NCBI GenBank assembly: GCA_018623785.1
Contig: JAAZVD010000037.1
Span: 1-9,520, forward strand
DNA length: 9,520 nt
From: Bacteroidota bacterium
Lineage (GTDB): Bacteria > Bacteroidota > Rhodothermia > Rhodothermales > UBA10348
Direction: 5' to 3'
In this document: positions 5,430 to 9,520 of the stretch, piece by piece
How the letters are laid out: every line of letters starts with the position of its first letter
Numbering within the stretch: the first letter of the stretch is position 1
The notes under the pieces: model-generated
Seen by the model: only the letters and a program-made list of their open reading frames with translations
What the model was told of the DNA's origin: nothing
Databases searched by the model: none
Position numbers and translations under genes: made by a program

Positions 5430-6185
5430 ATGCAAGAACACGTCGATACGCTTCCCCGTCGCGAACGGGAGCGCATGGCTCGCAAAGCAGCCATGTTGGA
5501 GGCTGCACAAGAGGTTTTTGCGGAAAAAGGGTATACCCGTGCCACCCTGGAAGAGATTGCTGCACGGGCGGAGTACGGCAAGGGAACGCTCTACAATTAC
5601 TTTCCCGGTGGAAAACAGGAGATTCTTCTGGCTATTGTAGAGCATTTCCACGACGAACTGTGCCACCTCATCGAGCGCACCTTTTCGCTGCCCACGCATC
5701 GGTCGTTCCGTGAATCCCTGGAGTCATTCCTGCAGCACACCTTCGCGTTTTTCATGGATCGAAGTGAGCTCTTTCTGACCCTCCTTCGCGAGGCGCATCG
5801 TATTGGATTGAGCGACGATCCCGAGCCCAGAGCGTTTTTTACAGCGCAACGTGAACGTGCACTCAACGCCCTTTCCGCTCCGTTGGAACGGGCCATGAAG
5901 AGCGGTGAAGTTCGTCCTTTACCGCCGCGTCTCCTGGCCCACATGATCCTCGTCAATCTGAATGGCGCTCAGTTGCGGGCGTGCATGGATCCTACTGAGT
6001 CAGAGTCCGACTCCCCGGATACGTCTCATGGGATGGCTGCATTCATGAGTGGCTTGATCATGGATGGCCTGCATGGTACGTCTTCAACCGACCCGACGGT
6101 GCTCTCTGAGTCTGACCGGGCCTCTGCGAAGGGCAACTCCCCTGTGACATCGGATGCAGACCAGCTGTCATCACACGTTCTATGA
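5430..6185 (+). CDS. TetR/AcrR-family transcriptional regulator of the efflux operon
   Basis: The product is 251 residues. The N-terminal DNA-binding domain is typical: helix MLEAAQEVFAEKGY (22-35), then the helix-turn-helix from Thr36 to Phe58 with TLEEIAARA and YGKGTLYNYF. The helical ligand-binding and dimerisation domain follows (about 60-213). Residues 214-251 form a Ser/Asp/Thr-rich tail beyond the usual family length of about 190-210 residues, probably disordered. The start could be ATG 5430 or Met16 (5475); neither has a Shine-Dalgarno. The gene lies 34 bp before the TolC-family gene on the same strand, which suggests co-transcription and autoregulation. TetR proteins in this position usually repress a pump until a toxic ligand binds; the ligand cannot be predicted here. 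Confidence 0.92.
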   Translation: MQEHVDTLPRRERERMARKAAMLEAAQEVFAEKGYTRATLEEIAARAEYGKGTLYNYFPGGKQEILLAIVEHFHDELCHLIERTFSLPTHRSFRESLESFLQHTFAFFMDRSELFLTLLREAHRIGLSDDPEPRAFFTAQRERALNALSAPLERAMKSGEVRPLPPRLLAHMILVNLNGAQLRACMDPTESESDSPDTSHGMAAFMSGLIMDGLHGTSSTDPTVLSESDRASAKGNSPVTSDADQLSSHVL

Positions 6186-6219
6186 GTTCAATCTGCCAAC
6201 GGTCCCTATCGACCACACC

Positions 6220-7797
6220 ATGAAGAAACGTTCCTATTTGTTCCTGGCTGGCCTGCTGGCACTCGCTGCAGCCACCTCTCCCACGGCCCGGGCCCAAGAG
6301 CCCGCCACGGAGATCGTACTGACACTGGACGAAGCGCTGCAGGTTGCATTGATCCAGAACCTTGCGCTTCAGAATGCGCAACTGGACGTGGCAAACAGCG
6401 CCGAGCAGGTTCGGGAAGGCTGGTCCGAACTGTTTCCAAAACTGGATGTCAATGCCACGTATACCCGGAATATCCGGCAAGCTAACCCGTTTGCGGGTTC
6501 ACAGGCTGGTGGCCTCTTTCAGTCGTTGGGCTTCCTGGACTGGCTGGCCTTCAATGAGCAGGCCCGCACCGATGGTAATATGAACACAGATCCCATCTCG
6601 GCGGAGGAGTTCTTCCTTCGCCAGGCGCAGGGGCTTCAAGCTGCCGGTGTTACGTTCGAAGACAGTGACAATCCCTTTGCCGTCCCCAGCGTCTACATTG
6701 CGGGACTCAGCATCACCCAGAAACTTATAGACGGGCGTGCCTTGCTGGGTGCCTACGGCGCCTCCAAATGGCTCGAGCCCTTCAATAAGGAGGGAGCTCG
6801 GCGCCAGGAGCAGCTCATCGTACGGGATGTCCAAAACGCCTGGTATGCTACCCTGCTCGCTGAAGCTCAGGTAGCGGTCAGCGAGGGTAGCGTCCAGCGG
6901 GCGCAGCGGACCCTGGCCGAGGTATCCCGCCAGGTTACCCTGGGCGTAGCACCCAAATTCCAGCGCCTTTCCGCAGCCGTCGAGGTATCCAATCTGGAGA
7001 CGGCTCTGCTGCAGGCGCAAATAGCTGAAGAGGCTGCCAAAGACAACCTGAAACTGCTGTTGGGTATACCGCCGACCGAAACCATCAGGCTCCGTGGTAC
7101 GCTCGAAACCGCCATGAGCCCGGCCTACCTGGTGGATTCCGAAGATGCCTCGGCTGTTACTGCACTCTCCAGGCGTCCGGACCTGAAACAGGCAGAGATC
7201 GGCATCCAGCTGGAACGTATTCAGCTGAGGGTCGCAACCTCAGAATACATTCCGACCATCAGTGCCTTTGCAAATTTCAATGTACTCGGGAATATCCCAG
7301 ACAACCGATTCACCTATAGCTCTGTAAACGGCGATCCCTTTCAGTTTACCTCCGCCGAACGTGGCTATTTCGATGATGCCTATTGGGACCGGAGCACCAG
7401 CGTTGGCCTGAGCCTGACGTGGAACGTCTTCAACGGCCTGGCCAGTCACCGCCGCATACAACAGCGCAAAATTGCTGTCCAGAAAGCCGAAAACGATCTC
7501 GAATTCCTGACCCGCTCAATCCGCATCGAGATCGACCAGAATCTACGCAACCTCCGGGCAGCCCATCGTCGCATGCAAACCCAGCAGCAGAATCTGGAGA
7601 ATGCGCGGTTGAACTTCGACTATGCTGAAACCCGGCTGCGCGAGGGTGTTGCTACGCCCCTCGAAGTACGCGAAGCGTCCGATCAACTGGACCAGACCCA
7701 ATTGAACTACCTACAGGCTATCCACGACGTACTGGTCGCCCAGAGTACGTATGAAGCAGCCATCGGCAAACCGGCCCGTCCGGCCAATGCCGAATGA
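6220..7797 (+). CDS. TolC-family outer-membrane efflux protein
   Basis: This is the outer-membrane channel of the tripartite pump. From ATG 6220 the product is 525 residues; an in-frame ATG at 6154 overlaps the regulator gene and would place 22 residues before the signal peptide, so it is rejected. The signal is KKR at 2-4, a hydrophobic stretch 7-19, and likely cleavage after ARA (25). The mature protein has the two-fold OEP architecture. The first repeat starts at LTLDEALQVALIQNLALQNA and has long alpha-helical heptad-like segments (about 200-290, EAQVAVSEGSVQRAQRTLAE). The second repeat includes SRRPDLKQAEIGIQLERIQL (318-337) and the helical run ending ATPLEVREASDQLDQTQLNY (478-497). Beta segments such as TSVGLSLTWNVFNG (393-406) are the barrel strands. 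The length is above the usual 430-490, mostly from an insert around residues 90-155. It is second in the operon. Confidence 0.93.
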   Translation: MKKRSYLFLAGLLALAAATSPTARAQEPATEIVLTLDEALQVALIQNLALQNAQLDVANSAEQVREGWSELFPKLDVNATYTRNIRQANPFAGSQAGGLFQSLGFLDWLAFNEQARTDGNMNTDPISAEEFFLRQAQGLQAAGVTFEDSDNPFAVPSVYIAGLSITQKLIDGRALLGAYGASKWLEPFNKEGARRQEQLIVRDVQNAWYATLLAEAQVAVSEGSVQRAQRTLAEVSRQVTLGVAPKFQRLSAAVEVSNLETALLQAQIAEEAAKDNLKLLLGIPPTETIRLRGTLETAMSPAYLVDSEDASAVTALSRRPDLKQAEIGIQLERIQLRVATSEYIPTISAFANFNVLGNIPDNRFTYSSVNGDPFQFTSAERGYFDDAYWDRSTSVGLSLTWNVFNGLASHRRIQQRKIAVQKAENDLEFLTRSIRIEIDQNLRNLRAAHRRMQTQQQNLENARLNFDYAETRLREGVATPLEVREASDQLDQTQLNYLQAIHDVLVAQSTYEAAIGKPARPANAE

Positions 7798-7834
7798 TCC
7801 CCAGACCGGAATGAACTCCTATCCCCTTCTCTCC

Positions 7835-8998
7835 ATGAACCGATTTTCCACGCTATTGCCGGCCCTGCTCCTGACAGGACTGCTGTTTTCCGGCTGCTCC
7901 GGTGCTGATACTCCTGGCGCTGATACCCCGAGCGCGGATGAAACACCGTCCGTACCCGCCACTGAAGAAGCCTCTGGCGATGCTGCCGGGGCTGCGCCCG
8001 CTGCACGTACGGTCCGGGTCAGCACCACGATCCTTGCCTCGACGTCTTTCGAGGAAATCATCCCGATCACGGGCTCGGTTTCCGCTCCGCAAGACGCGTC
8101 TCTTTCTGCGCAATCCGCCGGTACCCTGATCCGTCTGGCCGAAGTTGGTACCCGTGTTGCAGAAGGCGATGTCATTGCCCGCCTCGACGATCGCCTGATT
8201 CGTGCTGCACTCGATGGAGCACGCGCTAATCTCGAATCTGCCTCCTCCCAGGCACAGCTGGCTGAGGAAACATGGCGCCGGCAGGAACCCTTGTACAGGG
8301 ACTCGATCATCTCGGCCCTGGAGTTCGAAACGGTTACGACCCAACGTAATCAGGCACGCGCGGCATTGGCACAAGCCAATGCTGCTCTGGCTCAGGCCGA
8401 ACAGCAGCTGGAAAACACCTACCTCAGAGCGCCCTTTTCCGGCACGGTCGAAGAGCGATTCACCAATGCGGGCGAACAGGTGATGCCCGGGATGCCAGTG
8501 GCACGGATCGTGAATACCCGCAACCTCAAGGTGGTTGCAGGCGTGCCCGAGGTCTACGCCGCGGATATCCAAGTGGGCACACCGGTGCACCTGGCTTTTC
8601 GAGCGTACGGAGATGCCTCCAAACAGGCGACTGTCTCCTTTGTGGGAAATGTCATCAACCCACAAAACCGGACGTTCTCCATAGAGATCAAGGTGGATAA
8701 CGACAGCGGCATTCTCAAGCCCGCCATGATCGCGGACCTGAAATTGACGAGGCGGGTGCTTGCGGACAGGATTGTCATACCCCAGACGTCCATTCTTCGG
8801 GATGAAAACGGCTCCTCAGTATACCTGGCCATCTCGGCGGCCAATGGCAAGATAGCCGAGCGGCGTGCCATCGTGCTGGGCCCCTCCTTTGCCGGCGAGA
8901 CGGTGGTCATGGAAGGATTGTCTGCTGGGGATGAACTCATTGTGGCCGGTCAAATGTCTGTCACCGAGGGAGACCGCATTGACGTAGCCATCCAGTAA
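7835..8998 (+). CDS. RND efflux membrane fusion protein (periplasmic adaptor), lipoprotein
   Basis: This is the HlyD/AcrA-type adaptor linking the RND pump to the TolC channel. The start is ATG 7835 (387 residues), set by the lipoprotein signal ending in FSGC (Cys21). In-frame ATGs at 7811, 7787 and 7751 lie further upstream, the last two inside the previous gene. After a short GADTP repeat linker, the order is: first half-lipoyl segment (about 82-118, GTLIRLAEVGTRVAEGDVIA), alpha-helical hairpin (about 122-195, Ala/Gln-rich), second half-lipoyl segment LRAPFSGTVEERFTNAGEQV (197-216), beta-barrel domain (about 229-303) and membrane-proximal domain ending TEGDRIDVAIQ. It follows the channel gene by 37 bp and precedes the RND gene by 64 bp, so all act as one complex. 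Substrate unknown. Confidence 0.93.
   Translation: MNRFSTLLPALLLTGLLFSGCSGADTPGADTPSADETPSVPATEEASGDAAGAAPAARTVRVSTTILASTSFEEIIPITGSVSAPQDASLSAQSAGTLIRLAEVGTRVAEGDVIARLDDRLIRAALDGARANLESASSQAQLAEETWRRQEPLYRDSIISALEFETVTTQRNQARAALAQANAALAQAEQQLENTYLRAPFSGTVEERFTNAGEQVMPGMPVARIVNTRNLKVVAGVPEVYAADIQVGTPVHLAFRAYGDASKQATVSFVGNVINPQNRTFSIEIKVDNDSGILKPAMIADLKLTRRVLADRIVIPQTSILRDENGSSVYLAISAANGKIAERRAIVLGPSFAGETVVMEGLSAGDELIVAGQMSVTEGDRIDVAIQ
7901..7945 (+). repeat. Three degenerate 15-bp units in the adaptor's linker
   Basis: GGTGCTGATACTCCT (7901), GGCGCTGATACCCCG (7916) and a weaker AGCGCGGATGAAACA (7931) encode GADTP, GADTP and SADET just after the lipidated Cys. The unit keeps the frame, so copy number could vary without breaking the gene. 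It forms a flexible acidic spacer between lipid anchor and folded domain. Confidence 0.7.
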
Positions 8999-9062
8999 GC
9001 CCCCCTTCTCTTTACTGACGCCTCTCGGCATTCCTTTTAAGCGCCCCAGGACAGCCATCATC

Positions 9063-9520
9063 ATGAGAATTACCGACACTGCCATCACATACCGCACGAC
9101 CATCCTGGTCCTGACCGCGGTCCTGACATTCGGCGGTATCTATTCCTACATCACGATCCCGAAAGAGTCCAATCCATCGATTGAGATTCCTCAGATCGTA
9201 GTAACCACGGTCTATCCGGGGGCGTCTCCCAACGATGTGGAGTCGCTGATCACCCAGGAAATCGAAGCTGAAATCCAGGGTATCAACAATATCAAAGAAA
9301 TTCGGTCTACCTCCACCGAGGGTGTCTCCAGCATCATCGTCGAGTTCGAGCCTGATATTTCCATCGATGATGCCTTTACGAAAGTCAGGGACAAGGTCGA
9401 TGTAGCCAAGTCGGACCTACCCTCTGATGTAGAGGAGCCTATTGTCTCCGAGATTGATTTCGATCAATTCCCGATCCTGACCATCAACTTGTCGGCTCCC
9501 TACCCCCTGACCCGTCTCAA
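9063..9520 (+). CDS. RND-family efflux transporter, N-terminal 152 residues (3' end outside window)
   Basis: This is the inner-membrane, proton-driven pump of the tripartite system. ATG 9063 opens a frame that runs off the window. Visible are the short cytoplasmic start MRITDTAITYR, the first transmembrane helix (about 12-32, TTILVLTAVLTFGGIYSY), the family signature IPKESNPSIEIPQIVV (34-49), TVYPGASPNDVESLIT (51-66), the helix and strand of the first porter subdomain including IKEIRSTSTEGVSSIIVEF, and then KVDVAKSDLPSDVEEPIV. The TM1-to-porter order is that of AcrB-like HAE pumps. The PKESNPSIEIP form resembles pumps common in Bacteroidota and Rhodothermota. AGGA lies 11 bases before the ATG, rather far for a Shine-Dalgarno. 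Proton-relay residues lie beyond the window. Confidence 0.93.
   Translation, partial: MRITDTAITYRTTILVLTAVLTFGGIYSYITIPKESNPSIEIPQIVVTTVYPGASPNDVESLITQEIEAEIQGINNIKEIRSTSTEGVSSIIVEFEPDISIDDAFTKVRDKVDVAKSDLPSDVEEPIVSEIDFDQFPILTINLSAPYPLTRL

Overview
The window looks like chromosomal DNA from a Bacteroidota-type bacterium, most likely of the Rhodothermota/Balneolota side. The evidence is indirect. The moderately high GC, the lipoprotein-rich gene set, the short collagen-like lipoprotein and a TolC/MFP/RND export operon all fit. So does the near absence of Shine-Dalgarno sequences: only one of the ten visible starts has a well-placed one. This placement is an inference from gene content, not a phylogenetic result.

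Layout. Positions 1-192 hold the 3' end of malate dehydrogenase, followed by a very strong intrinsic terminator. A lipoprotein with two tandem FKBP-type prolyl isomerase domains follows (311-1063), then an AlkA-like 3-methyladenine DNA glycosylase (1253-1909). A lipoprotein-anchored class I SAM methyltransferase (1924-2676, minus) converges on the glycosylase with only 14 bp between the stops. Upstream of the methyltransferase is a 70-bp array of seven 10-bp G-rich units and a GC-rich hairpin. Two further minus-strand genes follow: a probable small protein of unknown function (2974-3162) and a short collagen-like lipoprotein (3292-3810). A 381-bp stretch without a convincing gene (3811-4191) carries a 20-bp dyad and a textbook terminator with no gene in front of it. 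It leads into mannose-1-phosphate guanylyltransferase, manC (4192-5268).

The right-hand 4 kb is one co-directional unit: a TetR-family regulator (5430-6185), a TolC-family outer-membrane factor (6220-7797), a lipoprotein membrane fusion protein (7835-8998) and the first 152 codons of an RND transporter (9063 to beyond the window). Gaps are 34, 37 and 64 bp. Together these encode a tripartite efflux pump spanning both membranes, probably controlled by the TetR protein at the head of the operon.

No mobile element, CRISPR array, tRNA or rRNA was seen. The gene content is mostly recognisable housekeeping and envelope functions. The least explained parts are the 10-bp G-tract array, the orphan terminator in the manC leader, the small gene at 2974-3162 and the surface-anchored SAM methyltransferase.
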